Source: Leifsonia sp. TF02-11
Lineage (GTDB): Bacteria; Actinomycetota; Actinomycetes; Actinomycetales; Microbacteriaceae
DNA length: 64,000 nt
Direction: 5' to 3'
NCBI RefSeq assembly: GCF_017565305.1
Contig: NZ_JAGEKP010000004.1
Span: forward strand, 248,001 to 312,000
This document shows, piece after piece, positions 55,766 through 62,755 of the stretch (position 1 is its first letter; each line of letters opens with the position of its first letter). The translations under genes were made by a program, and so were the position numbers. Under the pieces are notes generated by a model. The model did not search any database. It was not told the DNA's origin and was given only the letters and a program-made list of their open reading frames with translations.

Positions 55766-55957
55766 TCAGTCGCCGTCGATCGCGGAACGGATCTCGGCCT
55801 CGCGCTGACGGTAGCCGTCGGAGACGGCCTCCCCGAAGTCACGGGCCTTCTTGTCGAGCGTGCCGAAGAACTCGCGACCCTTGGGGGTCTCGTTGACCTT
55901 GTGGGCGACGACGAAGCCGACGGCGACGCCGATCAGGAGCCACAGGAAACTCTTCAT
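55766..55957 (-). CDS. Small single-pass membrane protein
   Basis: 63 residues: a membrane segment at once (FLWLLIGVAVGFVVAH) and a charged cytoplasmic tail with GREFFGTLDKKARDFG and an acidic end. The ATG at 55957 has GGAGGGAAG upstream. Similar small proteins lie between the DUF948 gene and alaS in other actinobacteria; the role is unknown, and a YtxH-like appearance is only general. Confidence 0.75.
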   Translation of the reverse strand: MKSFLWLLIGVAVGFVVAHKVNETPKGREFFGTLDKKARDFGEAVSDGYRQREAEIRSAIDGD

Positions 55958-56006
55958 TGCAGGATCTTCCCTCCGTGGATGTGTGCGTGAGCGCACTCGC
56001 GCAAGT

Positions 56007-56384
56007 CTAGTCCGCCTTGCGCCGGGAACGGCCGGTCGCGCCGGGCACCCGGAAGGCCGCGCGCACAGCGGCGCTGAACCCCGCCAGCTTGATCAGGGGG
56101 CCGCCGACGGTGGCCGCGAACAGGGCGACCAGCGCCGAGACGTTGCCGGTGACGTCGGCCACGTTCTTCGTGATGACGTCGACCCTCGCGAGTTGCTTGT
56201 TGGTCTCCTGCAGCGTGGTCGCCGTCTCGTCCAGGATGGGCGTGATGCCGTCGCTGGCCTCCTTGATGGCGTCGCGCGTCGAGTCGAGCACGCGCCCCAG
56301 TTTGAGCAACGGGACCGCGATGAACCCGACGAGCACGGCGAACACTCCCGCCGCGATCAGACCAGCGATATCGCCTCCGGACAT
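56007..56384 (-). CDS. DUF948 membrane protein
   Basis: 125 residues with an N-terminal membrane segment (IAGLIAAGVFAVLVGFIAVPLL), a coiled-coil-like stretch (VLDSTRDAIKEASDGITPIL, TTLQETNKQLARVD) and a second hydrophobic stretch, ending in a basic tail. This matches DUF948, of unknown function. The ATG at 56384 is preferred over one 15 nt upstream because GGAGGGAG lies just before it. It starts the group leading into alaS. Confidence 0.82.
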   Translation of the reverse strand: MSGGDIAGLIAAGVFAVLVGFIAVPLLKLGRVLDSTRDAIKEASDGITPILDETATTLQETNKQLARVDVITKNVADVTGNVSALVALFAATVGGPLIKLAGFSAAVRAAFRVPGATGRSRRKAD

Positions 56385-56478
56385 GTCGGCTCCCTCCATT
56401 CCGAGACGGGCATGCGTCCCAGCGTAACGGGAACGCGGCAGACGGGAACCCTGTTGCCGGGAACGTCCGTGAAATGCG

Positions 56479-56512
56479 GAACGGGGCCGTGGCCGAAGCC
56501 ACGACCCCGTTC
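56479..56512 (-). terminator. Strong hairpin terminator after rpsD
   Basis: Arms 56479-56493 and 56498-56512 pair over 15 bp with one wobble around the tetraloop CGAA (TTCG on the minus strand, an especially stable loop). It begins 18 nt past the rpsD stop and separates rpsD from the DUF948-alaS group. Confidence 0.8.
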
Positions 56513-56529
56513 GCGGGAGTCTCGCTGCC

Positions 56530-57153
56530 TCAGCGGGCCGCGTAGTACTCGACGACCAGCTGGACCTCGCACGTGACGGGGACCTCGGCGCGCTTCGGGC
56601 GGCGCACGAGGCGGGCCTGGAGCTTGTCGAGCTCGACCTCGAGGTAGCCGGGGACCTTCGGCAGGACGTCGACGTGACCGCCGGCGGCTGCGACCTGGAA
56701 GGGCTCGCTGCCCTCGGAGCGGGCCTTGACGTGGATGAGCTGACCCGGCTTCACGCGGAACGACGGGCGGTCCACGATCTTGCCGTCGACCAGGATGTGG
56801 CGGTGCACCACGAACTGGCGGGCCTGCGAGATGGTGCGGGCGAAGCCGGCGCGGAGCACCAGCGCGTCGAGACGCATCTCGAGGAGCTCGACCAGGTTCT
56901 CACCGGTCAGGCCCTGGGTGCGACGCGCCTCTTCGAACGCGATGCGGATCTGCTTTTCGCGGATGCCGTACTGGGCGCGAAGACGCTGCTTCTCGCGCAG
57001 ACGCACGGCGTAGTCGGAGTCGGCCTTGCGCTTGGTGCGGCCGTGCTCACCGGGAGCGTACGGGCGCTTCTCCATGTAGCGGGCCGCCTTCGGGGTCAGG
57101 GCGATGCCCAGGGCGCGCGACTCGCGGGTCTTGCTGCGGGAACGTGAAGACAC
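56530..57153 (-). CDS. rpsD: 30S ribosomal protein S4
   Basis: Primary 16S rRNA-binding protein. The 207-residue protein has the S4 RNA-binding domain (LEMRLDALVLRAGFARTISQ, ARQFVVHRHILVDGK) and lacks the N-terminal zinc cysteines, so it is the zinc-independent form. It stands alone, outside the main ribosomal protein operons. GTG start with AAAGGA upstream; a structured leader of about 200 nt precedes it. Confidence 0.98.
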   Translation of the reverse strand: MSSRSRSKTRESRALGIALTPKAARYMEKRPYAPGEHGRTKRKADSDYAVRLREKQRLRAQYGIREKQIRIAFEEARRTQGLTGENLVELLEMRLDALVLRAGFARTISQARQFVVHRHILVDGKIVDRPSFRVKPGQLIHVKARSEGSEPFQVAAAGGHVDVLPKVPGYLEVELDKLQARLVRRPKRAEVPVTCEVQLVVEYYAAR

Positions 57154-57190
57154 GGTTTCCTTTCGGTTTTCTCTCTACGAAATGTTGGTC

Positions 57191-57232
57191 GCACAGCGCG
57201 CAGGGGCGCTGTGCGCAGGGTTTTTCACCTGC
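57191..57232 (-). promoter_or_regulatory. rpsD leader with two hairpins
   Basis: In the leader, a perfect 9-bp hairpin (57191-57199/57206-57214) is followed upstream by a 5-bp hairpin with an A-rich loop (57215-57219/57228-57232). S4 autoregulates its own mRNA in several bacteria, so a control element is plausible, but these hairpins do not match a leader motif I can name. Confidence 0.35.
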
Positions 57233-57333
57233 AAGAGAGAGGGATTCACGCCAGGGACGCCCGGCTACAGGGCCAGTCCTTTCGATCGCGTGTCTCGGGC
57301 AGCCGCACCTTCAACACGCTTCTAGGCGCATCG

Positions 57334-57339
57334 ATTCTA
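57334..57339 (-). promoter_or_regulatory. Candidate -10 (TAGAAT) for rpsD
   Basis: A near-consensus TAGAAT on the minus strand about 180 nt upstream of the rpsD GTG, just past the end of rarA. It would give a long structured leader. Confidence 0.45.
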
Positions 57340-57350
57340 GCAGACCGCGA

Positions 57351-58691
57351 TCAGCGTCCGCGCACGATGCGACGCAGCTTCGCCAGCCGGGCGGCGACGT
57401 CGCGCTCGTTGCCGTGCTCGGTCGGCGCGTAGTACGTCGTGTCGCGCAGTTCGTCCGGGAGGTACTGCTGCTCCAGCACGCCGAGCGCGTCGTCGTGCGG
57501 GTACTTGTAGCCCTTGCCGTGGCCGAGCCGTTTGGCTCCCGGATAGTGGGCGTCGCGCAGGTGCTTGGGCACCCGCCCGATCTTGCCGGCGCGCACGTCG
57601 GCGATAGCGGCGTCGAGCGCCATGTAGGCGGCGTTCGACTTGGGTGCGGTGGCGAGGTGCACGACGGCCTGGGCGAGCGGGATCCGTCCCTCCGGCATCC
57701 CGATGTACTGCACGGCGTCCGCTGCCGCGATCGCGACGACCAGGGCTTGGGGGTCGGCCATGCCGATGTCTTCGGAGGCCGAGACGATGATTCTGCGGGC
57801 GATGAACCGGGGGTCCTCCCCCGCCTCGATCATGCGGGCGAGGTAGTGCAGCGCGGCGTCGACGTCGGATCCGCGCACCGACTTGATGAAGGCGCTGATC
57901 ACGTCGTAGTGCTCGTCGCCGTTGCGGTCGTAGCGCAGCAGGGCGCGGTCGACCGCCTGTGCGACGAGCTCGGCGGTGATGACCGGCTTCTTCTTCGCGG
58001 TCGCCGGCGTCGCCGACGCGGCGGAAACGGACGCGGCCTCCAGCGCCGTGAGCGCCCGGCGCGCATCGCCGGACGCGAGCCGGATGAGCGCGGCACGGGC
58101 CTCGTCGTCGAGAGCGTACTGGCCGGCGAGGCCGCGGTCGTCGGAGACGGCCCTGTCGATCACGACGCCGAGGTCGTCGTCGCTCAGCGTTTCGAGTGTC
58201 AGCAGCAGTGACCGCGAGAGCAGCGGCGAGATGACCGAGAAGGAGGGATTCTCGGTGGTCGCCGCCACGAGGATGACCCAGCCGTTCTCGACGCCGGGGA
58301 GCAGCGCGTCCTGCTGCGCTTTGGTGAACCGGTGGATCTCGTCGAGGAACAGCACCGTCGAGACGCCGTAGAGGTCACGGGTCGAGAGCGCCTCGTCCAT
58401 GACGAGCCTGACGTCTTTCACGCCGGCCGTGACGGCTGACAGTTCGACGAATCGACGCCCCGACGAATGCGCGATGGCCTGGGCCAGCGTCGTCTTGCCG
58501 GTGCCGGGAGGACCCCACAGGATGACGGAGACGGAGCCGCTCTGTCCGTCCTTGTCGCTGGCGAGGGCGACGAGGGGCGAGCCGGGGCGCAGCAGATGAC
58601 GCTGACCGGCGACCTCGTCGAGGGATTTCGGCCGCATGCGCACGGCGAGAGGCGTCGCTCCCGTCCGGAGCCCAGGTTGCACGTCGACCAC
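57351..58691 (-). CDS. rarA: Replication-associated recombination protein A (RarA/MgsA)
   Basis: An AAA+ ATPase acting at stalled or gapped replication forks. The 446-residue protein has [19 protein letters not shown] (Walker A), [12 protein letters not shown] (Walker B), [10 protein letters not shown] (sensor 1), [12 protein letters not shown] (sensor 2), and the C-terminal tetramerisation part with [22 protein letters not shown] and [11 protein letters not shown] start, no clear ribosome binding site. The 174 nt upstream contain the terminator of the neighbouring small genes. Confidence 0.95.
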   Translation of the reverse strand: MVDVQPGLRTGATPLAVRMRPKSLDEVAGQRHLLRPGSPLVALASDKDGQSGSVSVILWGPPGTGKTTLAQAIAHSSGRRFVELSAVTAGVKDVRLVMDEALSTRDLYGVSTVLFLDEIHRFTKAQQDALLPGVENGWVILVAATTENPSFSVISPLLSRSLLLTLETLSDDDLGVVIDRAVSDDRGLAGQYALDDEARAALIRLASGDARRALTALEAASVSAASATPATAKKKPVITAELVAQAVDRALLRYDRNGDEHYDVISAFIKSVRGSDVDAALHYLARMIEAGEDPRFIARRIIVSASEDIGMADPQALVVAIAAADAVQYIGMPEGRIPLAQAVVHLATAPKSNAAYMALDAAIADVRAGKIGRVPKHLRDAHYPGAKRLGHGKGYKYPHDDALGVLEQQYLPDELRDTTYYAPTEHGNERDVAARLAKLRRIVRGR

Positions 58692-58812
58692 CCGACAAGA
58701 TTAGTCGCAGCCACCGACATCACTGTCGGCGGCTCGGGTTTGGGTGCTCATAGCCGCGACGGATCAGGTTCGTGCAGCATCCCATCCCGCTCGACGGTGA
58801 CACAAAAACAGC

Positions 58813-58855
58813 GAGGGGCCTTGGACGTTAGCTCACCTAACGACCAAGGCCCCTC
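58813..58855 (-). terminator. Strong Rho-independent terminator of the small-gene pair
   Basis: A 12-bp stem (58813-58824/58844-58855), an A-A mismatch and a further 6-bp stem (58826-58831/58837-58842) with a 5-nt loop, followed on the minus strand by TGTTTTTG. It begins 10 nt after the stop of the gene ending at 58866, which supports that gene being real. It is the best-formed terminator in the window. Confidence 0.9.
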
Positions 58856-58865
58856 TATGAACGAT

Positions 58866-59081
58866 TCAGTCCTCTACGATCCTGTCAACTTCAACTGGGC
58901 GCAGAGCCCTGACGCCGGTGGCAACGAGAACACAGAGTACGGCAGCAAGCGCACCGGCGCCGAACCAGAGCCAAGAATTCGGCTGACCTATCAGTTCGCC
59001 AAATCCAGATCCACCGAAGCCCGCACCCAGGACCGTCAGCGGAGCCCACTGTTTGACTGTCAATCGTCTATACCTAGTCAT
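58866..59081 (-). CDS. Small membrane protein of unknown function
   Basis: 71 residues with two hydrophobic stretches (APLTVLGAGFGG and SWLWFGAGALAAVLCVLVATGV) and charged ends. I do not recognise a family. The stop codon of the secreted-protein gene is 10 nt upstream and the strong terminator lies just downstream, so the two genes probably form one transcript. Base composition is lower in GC than the surrounding housekeeping genes. The ribosome binding site (AGGGTGAT) is moderate. Confidence 0.6.
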   Translation of the reverse strand: MTRYRRLTVKQWAPLTVLGAGFGGSGFGELIGQPNSWLWFGAGALAAVLCVLVATGVRALRPVEVDRIVED

Positions 59082-59090
59082 CAGATCACC

Positions 59091-59534
59091 CTAAAGCGAG
59101 AGCTGGCAGTAAGAGTTAGTGCAGTAGAACTCCGGTCCGCGTTGCGGTCCGATGAATCCGGCACGATAGGCGAAGTTATTGATCTTGAATGACTCGCCAT
59201 TCGAGCAGAGCTGCGAGATTTGAGTCGGCACGCACAGCCTCATTGTCGCACTAGACACCCAGCCCGCATTGTCTGGGCCTGTGGTCAGCCGCTGCGTCGT
59301 GTTGTTGTCGAAACGCCAACCCGCCGCCATTCCAGCCGGCGAGGCACTCCAAGTCATGTTTGCAGTTGACGAAGACATGACGCTGCCATTCATGCAGATG
59401 TTGGTATTGAGCGTAATTGTGCCCAGCGGAAATGGAACAGACGCTTCATAGATCGCAAACTGCCTCTGAACCGGATTGCATGCCTCCGCTTGCGCGGGCG
59501 ACGCGAAAAGCAAACTTGTAGACGCCAGTCCCAT
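59091..59534 (-). CDS. Secreted protein with a probably frameshifted signal peptide
   Basis: 147 residues from the ATG at 59534: LLFASPAQA ends a signal peptide, and the mature part begins EACNP and has six cysteines with an extracellular beta-rich look; no family recognised. The same frame stays open upstream, encoding RRLRGLRRLGFAAAAIM, which completes a normal signal peptide but has no usual start codon before a stop. The only good start (AAGGA plus ATGATG at 59605-59610) is in the other frame by one base; removing one A from AAA at 59602-59604 would join them into one protein. Either a frameshift mutation, a sequence error, or real use of the short start. Confidence 0.55.
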   Translation of the reverse strand: MGLASTSLLFASPAQAEACNPVQRQFAIYEASVPFPLGTITLNTNICMNGSVMSSSTANMTWSASPAGMAAGWRFDNNTTQRLTTGPDNAGWVSSATMRLCVPTQISQLCSNGESFKINNFAYRAGFIGPQRGPEFYCTNSYCQLSL

Positions 59535-59886
59535 GATCGCCGCGGCCGCAAACCCAAGCCTGCGAAGCCCCCGAAGGCGCCGGGCCGTAATACTTAATAT
59601 ATTTCATCATTGAATCCTTCTGGTTGGATACGCCAACCCGTTGGCGCGGTTTCAAGTTATCGGCAATCAGCGCAGTGCCGCAATTACCGATGTAGTACTT
59701 TTGATTTCAATGTTCCAGATTCGGCATTGTGCGAGCACTGCTATCCCGGCCGGGCACTCTTGGCCCACCGCCGGGATCTGGTTTGGGCTTCACGTCAAAC
59801 GGCGGATATCGTACTCATGGTCGGAAACAAGCTGCCCCGTGGCTCCGAACAGCAAGCCAATCATTTTCAATGGCCCGGAGGGTTGC

Positions 59887-60648
59887 GTGTCACCAAGCAA
59901 TCAGAACGCTCGCGAAGCACGTCAAGCCCGTGAACGACTTCGTGCGTACCAGGCGCGCCAGGCGGTTCACGAACAGAAGCACCGACGCCGACGCCGGGAC
60001 AACTGGATTTCTGGTTTTGCAGTCGTTGTGATCGTCGGACTAGCTGCAGCAACGCAATTACTCTACTTCAGTAAGCCCGTGGCTCCAGGCTCGTCACCAT
60101 CACCGTCATCATCCGCTTTAGCGCTTCCGCCGAAGTCTCTTGCAGCGGATCGTACGTGGACGGGAAAACTCACAATCAACGGAATTCCACTCGAGGTGTC
60201 CCTCGATGGGGCAAAGGCGCCACAAGCAGTGTCATCCACGGTCTACCTAGCTCAGCGGGACTTTTACAGCGGACTAAGTTGCCACCGACTCACCAACGGC
60301 GGATTCTATATCCTCCAGTGCGGCGACCCCAAGGGGGATGGGACGGGCGGCCCGGGTTACTCTTACGGTCCGATCGAGAACGCCCCGGAAGACAACGTCT
60401 ACAAAGCCGGAACGATCGCGATGGCGCGCCAGAGCGACAATGCGAACAGCCAGGGCAGCCAGTTCTTCATCGTCTATGAAGACACGACCATACCGACAGA
60501 TTCGGCGGGTGGATACACAGTTCTAGGAACCGTCACAAGTGGGTTGGCAGAGCTAAAGAGCCAGGTAGCGGACAAGGGCGTCCAAGGCGGCGGCACGAAC
60601 GGCAAGCCCGCCGTGACGACGAAGATCGACAGCTTCACGCTGCAGTGA
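59887..60648 (+). CDS. Membrane-anchored cyclophilin-type peptidylprolyl isomerase
   Basis: A 253-residue protein: a basic cytoplasmic N-terminus with KHRRRRRDNW, a membrane segment at about residues 43-62 (ISGFAVVVIVGLAAATQLLYF), a Ser/Pro linker and an extracytoplasmic cyclophilin domain with FYSGLSCHRLTNGGFYILQCGDP, GPGYSYGPIENAP, GTIAMARQ and GSQFFIVYEDT, which hold the active-site residues. The open frame extends upstream, but the GTG at 59887 has GGAGG 6 nt before it. It helps fold exported proteins. Base composition is AT-richer than the neighbours, especially at the 5' end. The 276 nt upstream, shared with the divergent gene, have no supported ORF. Confidence 0.88.
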   Translation: MSPSNQNAREARQARERLRAYQARQAVHEQKHRRRRRDNWISGFAVVVIVGLAAATQLLYFSKPVAPGSSPSPSSSALALPPKSLAADRTWTGKLTINGIPLEVSLDGAKAPQAVSSTVYLAQRDFYSGLSCHRLTNGGFYILQCGDPKGDGTGGPGYSYGPIENAPEDNVYKAGTIAMARQSDNANSQGSQFFIVYEDTTIPTDSAGGYTVLGTVTSGLAELKSQVADKGVQGGGTNGKPAVTTKIDSFTLQ

Positions 60649-60663
60649 TCCTGCGGCGTGCAA

Positions 60664-60669
60664 TAGGCT
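60664..60669 (+). promoter_or_regulatory. Candidate -10 (TAGGCT) for the DUF349 gene
   Basis: TAGGCT lies 36 nt upstream of the TTG start, leaving room for a short leader with AAGGTGAGG as ribosome binding site. Confidence 0.4.
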
Positions 60670-60705
60670 GATTCCCAACGTGGCACCGCAAGCAAGGTGA
60701 GGCTC

Positions 60706-61935
60706 TTGGCTACTTCTGAACAGCACCCCTGGGGTCGCGTCGACGAGACCGGCACCGTGTACGTCCGTGAGGGCGACGGCGAACGAGCCGTCGGCGAGTA
60801 CCCGGACGGCACTCCGGAGGAGGCGATCGCGTACTTCGAGCGCAAGTACAACGATCTCGCCGGCCAGGTCGGCCTCCTGGAGCAGCGCGCCCGTCGCGGT
60901 GCGCCCGCCGCCGACGTCGCCAAGTCGGTGGCGAACCTTCGTACCGCGGTCGAGGGCGCGAACGCCGTGGGCGACCTCCCGTCGCTGATCACCCGCCTGG
61001 ACGCGCTCGGCGGCACCGTCGAGGAACTCACCGAGCAGCAGAGCGCTGAGGCCAAGGCCGCCCTCGAGCAGGCCATCGCCGACCGCACGGCGATCGTCGA
61101 GCAGGCCGAGGCCCTCGCGGCGCAAGACCCCGCGCGCACGCAGTGGAAGCAGACCACCGCCGAGCTCGACGCCCTGTTCACCAGCTGGCAGACGCACCAG
61201 CACGACGGCCCGCGCCTGCCCAAGAACGAGGCCAATGAGCTCTGGAAGCGGTTCCGCGCCGCCCGCTCGACCATCGAGCACAACCGCAAGGCCTTCTTCG
61301 CCGAGCTCGACAACCAGCACCGCGACGTCCGCTCCCGCAAGAACGCCCTCATCGAGCAGGCGGAGCGCCTGGTGCCCCTCGGCGCCGACGGCGTGCCGGA
61401 GTACCGCCGCCTGCTCGACCAGTGGAAGCTCGCCGGCCGCGCAGGAAAGAAGAACGACGACGCGCTGTGGGCGCGCTTCAAGGCCGCCGGCGACGCGATC
61501 TACTCGGCCAAGGCCGAGGTCGACGCGCGCGATAACGAGGAGTACCAGGCCAACCTGGAGCTCAAGCTCGCTCTGCTCGACGAGGCGGAACCCCTCCTGA
61601 ACGAGAAGGACCGCGAGACCGCGCGCACGAAGCTGCTCTCGATCCAGGAGCGGTGGGACGCCATCGGCCGCGTACCGCGCGACCAGGTCCGTCCGATCGA
61701 AGACCGGCTCCGCAAGGTCGAGGCGGCCGTCCGCCGCCTCGACGAGGAGCACTGGGAGCGCAACAATCCCGAGAAGAAGGCGCGCTCAGAAGGCCTTGCG
61801 AGCCAGCTCAACGCGGCAATTGCGAAGCTCGAGCAGGAGCTCGAAGACGCGAAGGCCAGCGGCGACTCCGCCAAGGTCAAGGCGGCACAGGAGGCCCTGG
61901 ACGCCCGCAAGATCTGGCTCGACGCCCTGGGGTGA
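60706..61935 (+). CDS. DUF349 domain protein
   Basis: About 409 residues, almost entirely charged alpha helix. N-terminal SEQHPWGRVDETGTVYVREG is the usual actinobacterial start of this family, followed by DUF349 three-helix repeats with the W-E/D-L pattern (for example ELWKRFRAARSTIEH, ALWARFKAAGDAIYS). Function is not established; coiled-coil nucleic-acid or ribosome association has been suggested for relatives. The TTG at 60706 is preferred because AAGGTGAGG lies just before it; a GTG at 60697 lies inside that site. Adjacent to relA, a common actinobacterial neighbourhood. Confidence 0.85.
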   Translation: MATSEQHPWGRVDETGTVYVREGDGERAVGEYPDGTPEEAIAYFERKYNDLAGQVGLLEQRARRGAPAADVAKSVANLRTAVEGANAVGDLPSLITRLDALGGTVEELTEQQSAEAKAALEQAIADRTAIVEQAEALAAQDPARTQWKQTTAELDALFTSWQTHQHDGPRLPKNEANELWKRFRAARSTIEHNRKAFFAELDNQHRDVRSRKNALIEQAERLVPLGADGVPEYRRLLDQWKLAGRAGKKNDDALWARFKAAGDAIYSAKAEVDARDNEEYQANLELKLALLDEAEPLLNEKDRETARTKLLSIQERWDAIGRVPRDQVRPIEDRLRKVEAAVRRLDEEHWERNNPEKKARSEGLASQLNAAIAKLEQELEDAKASGDSAKVKAAQEALDARKIWLDALG

Positions 61936-62174
61936 CGGTACCCCTGGGTTGACGGCTCCGCGGGGTTGACCGCCCAGTTGGGGTGACTGCTCCACGTCCA
62001 CCAGGCAGGGTCGACGGCTCGGAATCGACGGCCCCCGCACGGCGTCCCCAACTCGACAACTCCCGGTCGACGCCGCCGGGTCGATCGTCCTCCACAGTCT
62101 GGCCCGCCGACAACGTCTCCACTGATTCATCGATCGACGGTCGGTAGCGGACGTCCCCGCAGCAGGCTGGGGGC
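61936..62174 (+). repeat. Gene-free spacer with degenerate 17-nt repeats
   Basis: The first part contains spaced variants of GGGTTGACNGCTCC near 61930, 61946, 61963 and 61981 (about 17 nt apart), then looser copies near 62008 and 62021. The first one overlaps the stop codon of the DUF349 gene. No ORF with a start signal is supported, apart from the ribosome binding site of the next gene. Confidence 0.5.
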
Positions 62175-62738
62175 ATGACCACAACGTGCCCACCGCTCCT
62201 CGACCGCACCGTCCTCCCGCTGGCCGAGCTGTTCGCTCTGGTACTCGACGGCCAGCTCTATCGCGTCGGCGACTCCTTCGCGTCGACCGACACCCCCGAC
62301 ACCCCGGCCCTGCGGGCGCTTGCGTTCAGCGCCCTGCGGCCCGGGCGCCTGGTGGCCGACCGCGGCACCGCGGCGTGGATCCACGGCGCCCGCTCGAGGC
62401 CTCCGGTGCAGCCGCAGGTCTGCATCGACCGGCGGAGCAGGAGCAGGGTGCCCGTGGGATTCGACGCGCACCAGCACGTCCTCGATCGCGACGACACCGA
62501 AGTGCTCAGCGGGGTCACTCTGACGGCGCCGCTGCGCACGGCATCGGATCTCGTGCTCACTCTGTCGAGGTTCGAACCGCCCGATGCCCTCGAAGTGCGG
62601 CACCTGCTCGCCCTCGCCCGAGCCTCGCCCGCAGACCTCGGTGAGCGGCTCAGGCGTTTACGCCGGCGCGGCAGCGCGCGCGGACTGCACCGGCTGGCGC
62701 TCGTCGAGCGGACCCGGCTGCCCGGGCCGGTCACCTGA
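62175..62738 (+). CDS. Solitary AbiEi-like antitoxin-family protein
   Basis: 187 residues. The block RLVADRGTAAWIHGA, a following basic strand, then VTLTAPLRTASDLVL and a helical end resemble proteins often annotated as type IV AbiEi-family antitoxins in this group, without the N-terminal winged helix of the classical form. No AbiEii nucleotidyltransferase toxin is adjacent on either side, so it may be an orphan or serve another purpose. The assignment rests on pattern, not a search. GGGGG precedes the ATG. Only 17 nt separate it from the convergent relA gene. Confidence 0.55.
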   Translation: MTTTCPPLLDRTVLPLAELFALVLDGQLYRVGDSFASTDTPDTPALRALAFSALRPGRLVADRGTAAWIHGARSRPPVQPQVCIDRRSRSRVPVGFDAHQHVLDRDDTEVLSGVTLTAPLRTASDLVLTLSRFEPPDALEVRHLLALARASPADLGERLRRLRRRGSARGLHRLALVERTRLPGPVT

Positions 62739-62752
62739 GCGCCCGGAGGCGC
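62739..62752. terminator. Small hairpin between convergent genes
   Basis: GCGCC-CGGA-GGCGC fits exactly between the two stop codons and is symmetrical, so it could stop transcription from both sides. No T tract on either strand. Confidence 0.35.
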
Positions 62753-62755
62753 GGC

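Noticed and set aside
59641-59886. Extended N-terminus of the cyclophilin
   Set aside because: The extra frame has cysteine/tryptophan-rich low-quality sequence and no ribosome binding site, whereas GGAGG precedes the GTG at 59887.
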